DNA of 64,000 bases from Agrobacterium larrymoorei (GCF_013322225.1 NZ_JAAMFB010000009.1:62001-126000); one strand, 5' to 3'; shown: positions 26,749 to 36,484, counted from the first letter of the stretch. Program-made: numbers and translations. Notes: a model not told the origin generated them from the letters alone.

Positions 26749-27429
26749 ATGAAGTCCGCGACTCGATCGGCTGTTTCGCCGCTTGTTAGCTCTGACGATA
26801 TTGACGTCAGCTTTCCGATCGGAGGAATCGCAAAACGCAGTTTCGATGTAACATCGGCTGTGCTTGCGCTTCTCGTGCTTAGTCCGATATTTTTGATGAT
26901 CATGGCCCTTGTGAAGTTTTCGGACAAAGGGCCAGCATTTTATGGGCACCGCCGTGTCGGCCATAATGGTCGTACGTTCCATTGCCTGAAGTTCCGCACC
27001 ATGGTCATGAATGGTGACGAGGTTCTGCGCCAGTATCTCGCTTCCAACCCTGAAGCGGCTGATGAATGGAAAGCCACCCGCAAGCTCAAGGACGACCCTC
27101 GCGTCACTGCGATTGGAACCGTTCTGCGTAAGCTCAGCCTTGATGAGTTGCCGCAGCTCATTAACATCATTCGTGGTGAGATGAGTGTTGTCGGTCCGCG
27201 TCCTGTCGTGGACGAGGAGCTGAACTACTATGAAAATGCTGCTCGCTATTATCTTAGCACGCGCCCTGGATTGACCGGGCTGTGGCAGATCAGCGGTCGC
27301 AACGACGTGTCCTATAAGGCCCGCGTGGATTTCGACACGCAGTACGTCCAGAACTGGTCCATGATGCAGGATATGGCTATCATCGTTCGCACGGTGCCTG
27401 CTGTCTGCATGTCGCGCGGAAGCTATTGA
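26749..27429 (+). CDS. exoY: Polysaccharide-initiating sugar transferase ExoY
   Basis: Undecaprenyl-phosphate sugar-1-phosphate transferase that starts exopolysaccharide repeat units. It is 226 residues, the length of S. meliloti ExoY (galactosyl-1-phosphate transfer in succinoglycan). One membrane segment lies at about residues 32-62 after KRSFDVTSA, followed by KFRTMV, the LRKLSLDELPQL motif and GPRPV, and a final RPGLTGLWQISGR block. The ATG has GGAG upstream. It is followed by exoF and exoQ. A single bona fide exoY may control the flux of surface polysaccharide and is often regulated post-translationally by ExoX; no exoX-like ORF is seen here. Confidence 0.93.
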   Translation: MKSATRSAVSPLVSSDDIDVSFPIGGIAKRSFDVTSAVLALLVLSPIFLMIMALVKFSDKGPAFYGHRRVGHNGRTFHCLKFRTMVMNGDEVLRQYLASNPEAADEWKATRKLKDDPRVTAIGTVLRKLSLDELPQLINIIRGEMSVVGPRPVVDEELNYYENAARYYLSTRPGLTGLWQISGRNDVSYKARVDFDTQYVQNWSMMQDMAIIVRTVPAVCMSRGSY

Positions 27430-27468
27430 ACCAACTCCCATGGTTCTGCGTTTCGACGCGTATTATTC

Positions 27469-27488
27469 ACGCCGCTCATGAGCGGCGT
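27469..27488 (+). repeat. Perfect palindrome between exoY and exoF (hairpin 1)
   Basis: ACGCCGCTCATGAGCGGCGT is self-complementary over 20 bases and lies 40 bases after the exoY stop. As RNA it would fold into a strong hairpin; no T run follows. Confidence 0.6.
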
Positions 27489-27489
27489 C

Positions 27490-27513
27490 TGCGACTGGAG
27501 TGATCCGGTCGCA
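27490..27513 (+). repeat. Second hairpin between exoY and exoF
   Basis: Stem TGCGACTGGA / TCCGGTCGCA (one G-U pair) with GTGA loop, starting one base after hairpin 1. The pair could partly terminate or protect the exoY transcript 3' end. Confidence 0.55.
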
Positions 27514-27553
27514 GCAGGGTTGTGAATAAGCAACTGTATTTATGGAGTTTCAT

Positions 27554-28822
27554 ATGGTTGGCACTGCCGCCGATTTTTACAGTCATTTATGGCGCAAGCT
27601 TCCAGCGTTGGCTGTAGCAGCCACCTTGGTTTTCACCGGTCCGATTCACGCTTTCGCTCAGGATTCACAATATCGTCTCGGTACGGCAGACAAACTGCGG
27701 ATACGCGTGGCCGAATGGCAACCTGCAGATGGCACCGTACGCAATTGGGATGTCATCAACGGCGATTATTCTGTCGGGTCTTCTGGTTCCCTTTCTCTCC
27801 CATTCATCGGCCAGCTCGATGTGGAAGGCAAGACGACAGGTGAGGTCGGTGAAGAAATCGGAAAGCAGCTTCAAAGCAAGTTCGCCTTGCGTAATCTGCC
27901 ATCGGCATCCGTCGAGGTTTCACAGTTCCGCCCCGTCTTCCTGACTGGTGATGTGCAGACGCCTGGAGAATATCCCTATGCACCCAACATGACGGTGCTA
28001 AAGGCCGTCAGCCTTGCAGGCGGTCTGCGCCGTTCCGACGCGGGACAGCGCTTCGCACGTGACTTCATCAATGCCCGAGGCGACGCTGCCGTCTACGACG
28101 ACCAGCGCGGTCGTCTTCTGGCGCGACAGGCGCGACTGGTGGCTGAGGTCAGCGGCAACAAGGAAATTGCAAAAACGTCAGAGATGGAGAAAATCCCCAA
28201 CATCGATGCACTTCTCGAAAGCGAAAGTTCGCTTATGAAGTCTCGAACCGAGCGTTATACGCTGCAATTAAAAGCCCTGGCTGATCTTCGCCAGCTTTTG
28301 GAAAGCGAAGTCGAGTCGCTTCAGAAGAAATCCGAGACCCAGCAGCGCCAGCTGCAAATTGCTCAGGAGGACCGTGAAAAGGTCAATCGCCTGAACGAAC
28401 AGGGCCTTGCGCTTGCACAGCGCCGCATTTCTGCTGAAGAACGCGCGGCGGAAGTCGAGTCCAACCTTTTGGATATCGACACAAATGCCTTGCGCGCAAA
28501 GCAGGATATCAACAAGGCCACGCAGGACGAGATCAATCTGAAAAACGATTGGGAAGCCCAGCGCTCCAAGGAACTTCAAGACACCCGGGCGGAATTGCAG
28601 AAGCTTTCCCTTCAGCTTTCCACCAGCCGCGAGCTGATGTCCGAAGCTCTGGCACAGTCTGCCGAAGCTCTTCGCTTCGATCCATCGGGCAAGTCCGCCT
28701 CCATCAGCTATGTCGTCGTGCGTGAGGAAAGCGGGCAGTCGAAGGAAATCAAGGTTGAGGAAAATACCGCGCTTCAGCCCGGTGATGTGGTGAAGGTTGC
28801 CTCCGAAGTGCTGATGCAGTGA
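27554..28822 (+). CDS. exoF: Polysaccharide export protein ExoF (Wza-related, with coiled coil)
   Basis: Periplasmic/outer-membrane export component of about 422 residues. A Sec signal ends near ...IHAFAQD. The poly-export domain follows (YRLGTADKLRIRV, then GSLSLPFIGQLDVEGKT), then an SLBB-like block (VFLTGDVQTPGEYPY), a long heptad-rich coiled coil at about 190-365, and a second short beta domain at the end. Length and order match S. meliloti ExoF. I chose ATG 27554 because GGAG lies six bases upstream; an ATG 12 bases earlier is less likely. exoQ starts seven bases after its stop. Confidence 0.92.
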   Translation: MVGTAADFYSHLWRKLPALAVAATLVFTGPIHAFAQDSQYRLGTADKLRIRVAEWQPADGTVRNWDVINGDYSVGSSGSLSLPFIGQLDVEGKTTGEVGEEIGKQLQSKFALRNLPSASVEVSQFRPVFLTGDVQTPGEYPYAPNMTVLKAVSLAGGLRRSDAGQRFARDFINARGDAAVYDDQRGRLLARQARLVAEVSGNKEIAKTSEMEKIPNIDALLESESSLMKSRTERYTLQLKALADLRQLLESEVESLQKKSETQQRQLQIAQEDREKVNRLNEQGLALAQRRISAEERAAEVESNLLDIDTNALRAKQDINKATQDEINLKNDWEAQRSKELQDTRAELQKLSLQLSTSRELMSEALAQSAEALRFDPSGKSASISYVVVREESGQSKEIKVEENTALQPGDVVKVASEVLMQ

Positions 28823-28829
28823 GGCCTTC

Positions 28830-30101
28830 ATGCGGATTGCAAAATCGGCTCTGATCGATCCCGAAAGAAACGAGATTTACGGAATGGCGGCCATTGCGCT
28901 GTCATTCTTCGCCTTCGCGTATTCTTCGCGCTTTGGGCAGATTTCGATCCTTGCCTACTACGCAGTCTGGTTTCCCTTGGTGCTCGTAGACTACAGGCGG
29001 GTGCTCGGTAATTATTTCCGCTATCTGTGGATTTTCGCCTTCGGCATTCTGGCCGTTCTCTCCAGCTTCTGGTCGGACGCGATGTCGGTTACGATGCGCG
29101 CTTCGATCCAGTACATGACGCATATCGTTTGCGCGTTGATCGCCATGCGCGTCATCTCCATTCGCACGCTGACGCGGGGTGCGCTCATAGGCATCATTGT
29201 CGTGCTGCTCTATTCGCTCCTGTTTGGCATCTATCTTTTCGATGCTCTGGATGGCACCTACAGTTTTGTGGGCGCGTTTTCTTCCAAGAACCAGCTCGGC
29301 TTTTATGCCTCTCTCGGTGTGCTGTTTGCGGCGGCATCCGTTCTGGTATTGCGCCAGCGTGGCATATGGCTTGGAATTGCAGGTTTCGCGGGGCTGATTT
29401 CTGCCTACAGCCTGCTTGCATCGCAATCCGCCACCTCGGCCATCACAACCGCGGCAGTCGTAGGAATGATTGTCGGCTTTCTGCCGCTCTGGATGCTTTC
29501 TCCGGCCAATCGCAAGATGTTCTTTTTCGTCCTTGTCGGTGCCGGTGGTCTAGTAGTGGTTGCTGCCTTGCAATTCGGTTTGCTGGATGCGGTTCTCGGC
29601 ATTTTCGGCAAGGATTCTACGCTGACGGGGCGGACATATCTCTGGCAGCAGGGAATAGAAGCTGCCGCGCATGCCCCAATTTTTGGCGTGGGTTATCAGG
29701 GTTTCTGGGTGCCAGGCTTCTTCGATGCCGAGCGTCTGTGGGATGATTTCTTCATCACAGGTCGTACCGGCTTTCATTTTCACAACACCTATATCGAGGT
29801 GGTGGTTGAAAACGGCTTCGTTGGTCTGGTGCTGTTGTGCATCATTCTTTACGGAACTCTTCTAGGTCATCTTCGCAGGCTGTTGATGCATAAGCAGGAT
29901 CCACAAGCGCTTATTCTGTTCGCCTTGTGCGCGCTGTTCGTCGTGCGCTCATTCGTGGAGATCGATATTATTTTCGCCTATCAGATTGGTTCCTTCCTGC
30001 TTTTCTACGCGGCTGGAAAGCTGAGTTTGCCTGTGCGTTCAGCGAGCAGGGCAGGGGCTTTCGCGCCTAATGTTCCGATGCGGCCGATTGCTGGAAGCTG
30101 A
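28830..30101 (+). CDS. exoQ: ExoQ-like polysaccharide polymerase (Wzy/O-antigen ligase family)
   Basis: Integral membrane protein, 423 residues, with about 11 hydrophobic helices and the O-antigen ligase/polymerase core in the second half, including a large periplasmic loop with STLTGRTYLWQQGIEAA and HFHNTYIEVVVENG. These motifs are typical for Wzy/WaaL-type enzymes. Order after exoY and exoF is the same as in S. meliloti. GAGG precedes the ATG. It should join repeat units into long chains at the periplasmic face of the membrane. Confidence 0.9.
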   Translation: MRIAKSALIDPERNEIYGMAAIALSFFAFAYSSRFGQISILAYYAVWFPLVLVDYRRVLGNYFRYLWIFAFGILAVLSSFWSDAMSVTMRASIQYMTHIVCALIAMRVISIRTLTRGALIGIIVVLLYSLLFGIYLFDALDGTYSFVGAFSSKNQLGFYASLGVLFAAASVLVLRQRGIWLGIAGFAGLISAYSLLASQSATSAITTAAVVGMIVGFLPLWMLSPANRKMFFFVLVGAGGLVVVAALQFGLLDAVLGIFGKDSTLTGRTYLWQQGIEAAAHAPIFGVGYQGFWVPGFFDAERLWDDFFITGRTGFHFHNTYIEVVVENGFVGLVLLCIILYGTLLGHLRRLLMHKQDPQALILFALCALFVVRSFVEIDIIFAYQIGSFLLFYAAGKLSLPVRSASRAGAFAPNVPMRPIAGS

Positions 30102-30169
30102 GCGAAGCAAAAGTTTTCGTTCCATCCACAAGAGTCCCAGCAGGCCTTGTTGACTCTTTGCTGAAATTG

Positions 30170-30184
30170 GAACAAAAAGTGAAC
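30170..30184 (+). promoter_or_regulatory. LexA (SOS) box of the imuA-imuB-dnaE2 operon
   Basis: GAACAAAAAGTGAAC is an exact GAAC-N7-GAAC direct repeat, the alphaproteobacterial LexA site. It lies 41 bases before the imuA start, placing it over or just after the promoter. Confidence 0.9.
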
Positions 30185-30224
30185 ATGAGATTTTAGCGTG
30201 GAATGCTTTTAGAAGTTTCGTGTC

Positions 30225-30986
30225 ATGCAGAAGCGCGCAGAACAGCTTGTCGTGGAGGAGTTGCGGGAAAGACTGGAGAGGATCACACACGGACCTTCCA
30301 GACAACAGGAGATTCTGCCTTTTGATCTGCCCGTTATCGATGATCATCTACCCGGCGGTGGCCTGAAACTTGGTAGTCTTCATGAGGTGAGCGGTGGTGG
30401 AAACGGCGCAGCAGATGGAGCGGCTTCCGCCTTGTTCTGTGCAGGCATCGCGGCGCGGCTCAAAGGCAAGGTTCTGTGGTGCGTCACACGACCGGACCTT
30501 TTCATGCCAGCATTGAAACAAGCCGGACTTTCTCAAAACAGGCTCATCATCGTTGAGTGCCGTGATGAAAAAGGCGTGCTGGATTGTTTCGAGGAAGGGC
30601 TGCGCTGCAATGGTTTCGGTGCCGTGGTCGGTGAAGTTTCTAAGCTTTCCATGACCATGTCGCGCCGCCTTCAACTCACGGCGGAAGCATCTGGCGTGGC
30701 AGCACTTGCGCTTCGCCGCTGGCGCCATCCCTCCGGTGCTGCCGATTTTGGCCAGCCGACCGCTGCGGTCACCCGTTGGCGCATTTCCACGCGGCCATCA
30801 TCACCGCTGCCTGTCAAAGGGGTGGGGCGGTCGCGGTGGTTTTTAGAGCTTTTGCGCTCTCGAGGTGGTGAGACATTCGAACTTGAAGTGGAAGCCTGTG
30901 ATGCAAAGGGTCGTCTCGCTATTCCTGCCGACATGGCAGACGGATCGATACCGAAGGGCGCTTGGCAAGCAGGCGCCACCGCTTGA
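30225..30986 (+). CDS. imuA: ImuA, mutasome accessory protein
   Basis: RecA/SulA-like protein of 253 residues that works with ImuB and DnaE2 in damage-induced mutagenesis. The N-terminal part has LPFDLPVIDDHLPGGGL and LGSLHEVSG, where a RecA-type P-loop would lie in active relatives, but no canonical Walker A is present. It is the first gene after the LexA box. It overlaps the imuB start by 86 bases, so translation of the two is coupled. Confidence 0.9.
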   Translation: MQKRAEQLVVEELRERLERITHGPSRQQEILPFDLPVIDDHLPGGGLKLGSLHEVSGGGNGAADGAASALFCAGIAARLKGKVLWCVTRPDLFMPALKQAGLSQNRLIIVECRDEKGVLDCFEEGLRCNGFGAVVGEVSKLSMTMSRRLQLTAEASGVAALALRRWRHPSGAADFGQPTAAVTRWRISTRPSSPLPVKGVGRSRWFLELLRSRGGETFELEVEACDAKGRLAIPADMADGSIPKGAWQAGATA

Positions 30987-32418
30987 TCGACCAGTCGTCA
31001 TGATCGCTCGTCAAGGCAGCCGCCGCATCGTTGCGGCGCTGGATATCGCCGCGCTGAAAGCTGGGCTTCGGCTCGGAATGCCTGTCAGCAAGGCGCAGGC
31101 TATTTTGCCCGGCTTGATCGTTGAGGAGTTGAAGCCGGAGGAAGATGCCGAAGCTCTCCGTCACCTCGCTTTCTGGTTCCTGCGGATTTATGCCCCCATC
31201 GTCGCCCCGGATGCGCCAGATGGGCTGGTGCTCGATACAACCGGGGCCGATCATCTGCATGGCAATGAAAAGCTCATGCTGACGGGTATGATAAATCGTC
31301 TTCACGCTCTCGGCTTTGCGGCTCGCGCCGCAATCGCTGAAAGCTGGGGTGCAGCCCATGCAATGGCTCGATTTGGGTCTGAAGCTGCAACCATCGTACC
31401 GCAGGGAAATTCCACCTCCATGCTCGCGCCCCTGCCGCTTGTCGCCTTACGGCTGGATGCGCGCCTGGTTGCCGACCTGAAAATAATGGGTTTCCGACGG
31501 ATATCAGAACTGGCAGCAGCACCCCGCGCGCCCGTAACCCTGCGCTTCGGCCCGGAAGTGGGACGCAGGCTGGATCAGGCACATGGCATTCTTTCCGAGC
31601 CCATTGAGCCAATCCGCGTTGCAGAACTGGTGGAGGTCCGTCGCTTCTTCCCTGAGCCGATTGGCGCTGCTGAGACCATTGCCCGATACACGAAAAAGCT
31701 AGTCGAGCAGCTTTGTCTCGGGCTGGAAAAGCGTGGACTGGGCGCGCGACGGGTGGATCTCGTCTTCCATCGTGTCGATAGCGGTTTGCAGGCCATCCGG
31801 GCAGGCACATCGAAACCGGCACGGGACGTCAAGCAGCTGACGCGTCTTTTGACGGACCGTATCGATACGGTCGATCCCGGTTTCGGTATCGAAAAGATGA
31901 CGATCACCGCCACTCATGCCGAGCCGCTGATGGCAGGGCAGGCGCGTTCCAATCTTCTGGACGAGGCGAGAGCGGATATAGGGGAGACCGTGGATGTCAT
32001 CATCAATCGCGGGCATAAGGTCTATCGTTACGCAGCCGTGCAAAGCGATGTGCCGGAGCGTTCCGTGCAGGCAATTCCGGCGCAGGCAGCGGAAGACGAA
32101 ATCGGTTGGCCAGACCATTGGCCGCGCCCGGTTCGGCTGCTTTTCAAACCGGAACCCATCCAGACCGTGGCGCTGCTGCCCGACCATCCGCCAAAAAGTT
32201 TTACATGGCGCGGTGTACGACATCTGGTGAAGCGTGCCGATGGTCCGGAGCGGGTGTTCGGTGAATGGTGGAAGCGCGACCGCGAACTGACCGCAGTACG
32301 CGATTATTTCCGCGTCGAGAACGAAAGCGGCGAACGGTTCTGGATTTTCCGCTCCGGTGACGGGGAACATGCCGAAACCGGCTCTTTGAACTGGTTCATG
32401 CACGGGTTGTTCGGATGA
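30901..32418 (+). CDS. imuB: ImuB, Y-family polymerase-like mutasome protein
   Basis: Catalytically inactive Y-family polymerase homologue, about 505 residues, that bridges DnaE2 to the sliding clamp. It begins MQRVVSLFLPTWQTDRYRR and keeps the palm/fingers layout (GLRLGMPVSKAQAILPGL, VLDTTGADHL, ESWGAAHAMARFG), but the usual catalytic acidic pair SxDE is missing, as is normal for ImuB. I chose the ATG at 30901; the frame is open 12 codons upstream inside imuA. Its stop overlaps the dnaE2 start by four bases. Confidence 0.92.
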   Translation: MQRVVSLFLPTWQTDRYRRALGKQAPPLDRPVVMIARQGSRRIVAALDIAALKAGLRLGMPVSKAQAILPGLIVEELKPEEDAEALRHLAFWFLRIYAPIVAPDAPDGLVLDTTGADHLHGNEKLMLTGMINRLHALGFAARAAIAESWGAAHAMARFGSEAATIVPQGNSTSMLAPLPLVALRLDARLVADLKIMGFRRISELAAAPRAPVTLRFGPEVGRRLDQAHGILSEPIEPIRVAELVEVRRFFPEPIGAAETIARYTKKLVEQLCLGLEKRGLGARRVDLVFHRVDSGLQAIRAGTSKPARDVKQLTRLLTDRIDTVDPGFGIEKMTITATHAEPLMAGQARSNLLDEARADIGETVDVIINRGHKVYRYAAVQSDVPERSVQAIPAQAAEDEIGWPDHWPRPVRLLFKPEPIQTVALLPDHPPKSFTWRGVRHLVKRADGPERVFGEWWKRDRELTAVRDYFRVENESGERFWIFRSGDGEHAETGSLNWFMHGLFG

Positions 32419-35400
32419 GCGAGAAGGTCCGCTATTCCGAGCTTCAAGTTACTTCGCACTTCTCTTTTCTGCGCGGTGCCAGCTCCTGCGAGGAGCTGTT
32501 TGCGCAGGCGAAACTGCTTGGGATAGACGCACTCGGTATTGTAGACCGCAATACCCTGGTTGGTATTCCACGCGCTTATGAAGCGGCCAAGCATCAAGGT
32601 ATTCGCTTGGTCATAGGGTGCAGGCTCGATCTTGCGGACGACATTTCCGTCCTCGTCTATCCAACCGATCGGGCTGCATATGGACGATTGTGCCGCCTGC
32701 TGACCTTTGGAAAAAAGGATAGCAAAAGTGGCAAATGCCATCTCACCTGGGGCGATCTCGTTGCTTATGGTGAAGGGCTTCTCGTCATTCTTCTTTCGGA
32801 TTTGGCAGATGAACGACTGTTGACGCAGTTGCGGCGCCTGAAGACGGATTTTTCGGACCGGGCCTATCTGGCGATGAATCTTCGCCGCAGGCCGAATGAT
32901 CATCTGCGTCTGCATGAACTTTCCAACATGGCGTTGAGGGAGGGCGTGCCGACTGTCATCACCAACGACGTGCTTTTCCACCATCCGGACCGTCGCATGT
33001 TGCAGGATGTCGTGACCTGCATCCGCCACAACTGCACGATCGACGATGCTGGTTTCCGGCGTGAGAGGCACGCGGATCGGTATCTCAAGCCACCGGAAGA
33101 AATGTATCGGTTGTTCTCTGCCTATCCCGAAGCGCTGGCGCGGACGCGCGAAATCGTTCGGCGCTGCAAATTTTCGCTTAAAGAATTGGAGTATCAATAC
33201 CCTAACGAAATAAATGAGCCTGGGCTGACAGCGCAGAAGGCCTTGGAAAAATTCGTTTGGGACGAGGTGCCGGAACGCTATCCAGAGGGCCTGCCAGAGA
33301 AGGTGGAAAAGGCGCTCAAGCACGAGTTGGCGATCATCGCCAAGAAAAAGTACGCCCCTTATTTTCTGACGGTTAACGCCATCGTTCGTAAAGCCAGAGA
33401 GAGGAAAATTTTATGTCAGGGGCGTGGTTCTGCGGCCAATTCTGCTGTCTGTTTCGTATTGGGCATTACTGCCATTGATCCAAAGGAAAGCGACCTTCTT
33501 TTCGAGCGCTTCGTTTCCGAGGATCGTGACGAGCCGCCGGATATAGATGTCGACTTCGAACATCAGCGCCGTGAAGAAATCATTCAGTGGATCTATGAAC
33601 ACTACGGACATGATAAGGCAGCCTTGTGCTCAGTTGTTAGCCGCTATCGCGGAAAGGGTGCCATTCGAGATGTCGGCAAGGTGCTGGGCCTGCCTGAGGA
33701 TTTGACCAAGCTCATGTCCTCGCAAATCTGGTGGTGGACCGAAGGTGTAGGGGCTAAACAGGCAAATGAACTCAACATCAACTTAGATGACCGCCGCGTG
33801 CGGCTGGCGTTCGATCTCGCCCAACAATTGATTGGCACTCCTCGCCATCACAGCCAGCATCCAGGCGGTTTCGTGCTGACTCATGACAGGCTTGATGAAC
33901 TCGTTCCCATTTTACCTGCCGCCATGGATGATCGGCGTATCATCGAATGGGACAAGGACGATATCGAAACCGTAAAATTCATGAAGATGGATTGCCTTGC
34001 GCTTGGCATGCTCTCCTGCATGCGCCGCGCTTTCGATCTGCTGGAGGAGCGTGAAGGCAAGAGGTACGAACTAAAAACGATACCGCTGAATGATGGCCCT
34101 ACCTACGATATGATCTGCAGGGCGGATACGATTGGCACCTTCCAGATCGAAAGCCGGGCGCAGATGTCCATGCTGCCGCGGCTGAAACCGCGTGAGCTTT
34201 ATGATCTCGTCATTCAGGTCGCCATCGTCCGACCAGGTCCAATTCAAGGGGATATGGTGCATCCCTATCTGCGGCGACGGGAGGGAAAAGAGGAAGTTGT
34301 TTATGAGCGACCGGAACTTGAACAGGTTCTCAAGAAGACACTGGGCGTTCCTCTTTTTCAGGAACAGGCAATGCGTGTGGCAATCGAATGTGCAGGATTT
34401 ACCGCGAACGATGCGGATCGACTGCGGAGGGCCATGGCAACATTCAAGAATGTGGGAACGATCACCGAATTTAGGGAAAAGCTCATAAATGGTTTAGTGA
34501 AGAATAAATTCAGCAAGGAATTTGCAGAGCGCCTTTTTAAACAGCTCGAGGGCTTCGGCAGTTACGGTTTCCCGGAAAGCCATGCCGCATCCTTCGCTCT
34601 GGTCGCCTATGCCTCATCTTGGGTCAAATGCCACCATCCCGACATCTTCTGTGTTGCGCTTTTGAACTCCCAGCCCATGGGCTTCTACGCGCCAGCGCAG
34701 ATCGTGCGGGATGCGCAAAATCATGGCGTGGAGGTGCGCCCGGTCTGTATCAATAGCAGCCGTTGGGATTGTCTGCTGGAACCACTGGGCAAGGAACGAG
34801 GTGCCGTGCGGCTTGGAATGTGTTTGGTGAAAGGTCTTTCCGATAAGCAGGCGGCTCGTATCATCGCTTGCCGGGAAGAAAGCCCCTTCGTTTCCATCGA
34901 TGATCTCTGGCACCGTGCCGGTGTCAGGACGGAGACGCTGGTTTCTTTGGCTGAAGCCGATGCCTTTCTCCCGTCATTGGGGCTTTCGAGGAGGCAGGCA
35001 TTATGGGCCATCAAGGCTTTGCGCGATGAGCCTTTGCCGCTCTTCGCCGCTGCGGCGCGAGAGCAGAAGAAACCTATCAATGAGTTGGACGAGCCAGAAG
35101 TCGCACTTCAGCCCATGACGATGGGTGGCGAGGTGGTGCAGGATTACGGCCATGTCGGGCTGACCTTGCGGCAGCACCCCATGGCCTTCTTGCGGCAAGA
35201 TCTTGCTCGCAAACGCATCGTTACTTGTGCGCAAGCTACCAACACGCGGGATGGTGGCTGGATAGAGGCGGCCGGGCTGGTGCTTGTTCGCCAGCGCCCC
35301 GGTTCCGCAAAGGGTGTTATTTTCGTGACGATGGAAGATGAGACAGGCATTGCCAATGCCGTCGTTTGGGCGAAGACGTTCGAAAAATATCGACGCGCTT

Positions 35401-35669
35401 TGCTGGGTGCCAGCATGGTGGGAATTTACGGAAAAATCCAGCGAGAGGGATCGGTCGTGCATCTGGTCGCGCACCGGATCACGGATCTGTCCGATATTCT
35501 GAAAAGCGTTGGCGAGCGCGAAAAACCTTTCCCGTTACCCCATGGCAGAGGGGATGAGTTTCATCGGGGCGTGCCGGAAGATCCTCGAGTTCTGGCCAGG
35601 CGGAAAGCTCTTGCTGAAAATGATGACGGTGAGGCGCATATCACGGTGAAAGGTCGGAATTTCCACTGA
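32415..35669 (+). CDS. dnaE2: Error-prone DNA polymerase DnaE2
   Basis: Family C polymerase of 1084 residues, shorter than the replicative DnaE1. The N-terminal PHP domain starts SHFSFLRGASSCEELF. The polymerase palm has GRGSAANSAVCFVLG and the catalytic acidic motif PDIDVDFEHQRREE near residue 375. A helix-hairpin-helix and an OB-fold with VIFVTMEDETG follow. The lack of the C-terminal tau-binding extension is usual for DnaE2. It is the last gene of the imuAB-dnaE2 SOS cassette (ATGA overlap with imuB) and converges with a gntR gene only seven bases away. Confidence 0.96.
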   Translation: MSEKVRYSELQVTSHFSFLRGASSCEELFAQAKLLGIDALGIVDRNTLVGIPRAYEAAKHQGIRLVIGCRLDLADDISVLVYPTDRAAYGRLCRLLTFGKKDSKSGKCHLTWGDLVAYGEGLLVILLSDLADERLLTQLRRLKTDFSDRAYLAMNLRRRPNDHLRLHELSNMALREGVPTVITNDVLFHHPDRRMLQDVVTCIRHNCTIDDAGFRRERHADRYLKPPEEMYRLFSAYPEALARTREIVRRCKFSLKELEYQYPNEINEPGLTAQKALEKFVWDEVPERYPEGLPEKVEKALKHELAIIAKKKYAPYFLTVNAIVRKARERKILCQGRGSAANSAVCFVLGITAIDPKESDLLFERFVSEDRDEPPDIDVDFEHQRREEIIQWIYEHYGHDKAALCSVVSRYRGKGAIRDVGKVLGLPEDLTKLMSSQIWWWTEGVGAKQANELNINLDDRRVRLAFDLAQQLIGTPRHHSQHPGGFVLTHDRLDELVPILPAAMDDRRIIEWDKDDIETVKFMKMDCLALGMLSCMRRAFDLLEEREGKRYELKTIPLNDGPTYDMICRADTIGTFQIESRAQMSMLPRLKPRELYDLVIQVAIVRPGPIQGDMVHPYLRRREGKEEVVYERPELEQVLKKTLGVPLFQEQAMRVAIECAGFTANDADRLRRAMATFKNVGTITEFREKLINGLVKNKFSKEFAERLFKQLEGFGSYGFPESHAASFALVAYASSWVKCHHPDIFCVALLNSQPMGFYAPAQIVRDAQNHGVEVRPVCINSSRWDCLLEPLGKERGAVRLGMCLVKGLSDKQAARIIACREESPFVSIDDLWHRAGVRTETLVSLAEADAFLPSLGLSRRQALWAIKALRDEPLPLFAAAAREQKKPINELDEPEVALQPMTMGGEVVQDYGHVGLTLRQHPMAFLRQDLARKRIVTCAQATNTRDGGWIEAAGLVLVRQRPGSAKGVIFVTMEDETGIANAVVWAKTFEKYRRALLGASMVGIYGKIQREGSVVHLVAHRITDLSDILKSVGEREKPFPLPHGRGDEFHRGVPEDPRVLARRKALAENDDGEAHITVKGRNFH

Positions 35670-35675
35670 TTGCGA

Positions 35676-36425
35676 TCAGGATTCTCTGACTGCGCCTCGG
35701 GTTCGTTCCTTACCGACCTCAATAACATGGCGCATGGATTTTACCGCTGCATCTTCATCTCGCGCTGCAATGGCGTGGACGATGCGCAGATGGTTAGAGG
35801 CGATTTCAGAAATGGTTTCGGGTGCGGAAGCCGGTGATGAAAGCTTGAAGGATATGGCAAGTGCTGCCTCGATCAAGCCGCTGGCCGAGCGCATGAATGG
35901 GTTGCCGGAAATGCGCGCCACCGCAAGATGGAATTCGAGATCCACCTTGGCGATGCTTTCGGGCGTGTGGTTGAGATTATCGAACTTGGCGGCTATGACG
36001 TAAAGCGAAACGATATCTTCGTTGGAGGCTTCTCGGGCCGCCGCAGCAGCAGCCGAAGGCTCCAGTGCCAGGCGAATTTCTGCAAGATGCTCGATGAATT
36101 CGGGGTCTATGCCCGCATCGCACCGCCAACCCAGTACGTCCGGGTCGAAGAAATTCCAGCTTGCCTTGTCCAGTACGCGGGTGCCGACCTTTGCTTTCGG
36201 TTCAACCAGCCGTTTGGCGGCGAGCGTCTTCATGGTTTCGCGCAAGACGGTTCTGGAAACACCGAAGCGAAGCGACAGTTCAGCATCGTTGGGCAGAAGC
36301 GAACCTTCAGGTATGCGGCCGGAAACAATGGCGCTGCCAAGCTCAGCCACCACATGAGCGTGGCTGCTGCGGCGTTTTCGCCCTGTTATCGTTGTTTCCA
36401 GCAGACCCAAAAACGCCCCCGTCAA
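35676..36425 (-). CDS. FadR-type GntR (FCD) regulator of the adjacent sugar importer
   Basis: 249-residue regulator with N-terminal winged helix (LPNDAELSLRFGVSRTVLRE) and C-terminal FCD domain containing metal-binding-type histidines (EFHLAVARISGN, NHLRIVHAI). It is the last gene on the strand that encodes the YtfQRT-YjfF-type importer, 59 bases after yjfF, and probably controls that cluster. The start is not clear: TTG at 36425 gives the fullest product, and no ATG lies near the N-terminus. Confidence 0.9.
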   Translation of the reverse strand: MTGAFLGLLETTITGRKRRSSHAHVVAELGSAIVSGRIPEGSLLPNDAELSLRFGVSRTVLRETMKTLAAKRLVEPKAKVGTRVLDKASWNFFDPDVLGWRCDAGIDPEFIEHLAEIRLALEPSAAAAAAREASNEDIVSLYVIAAKFDNLNHTPESIAKVDLEFHLAVARISGNPFMRSASGLIEAALAISFKLSSPASAPETISEIASNHLRIVHAIAARDEDAAVKSMRHVIEVGKERTRGAVRES

Positions 36426-36484
36426 AATTAACTCGTTGTTTTATCGCATGCGTAAAACCGTTTCGCACTCTTGCTGGAAATGCT

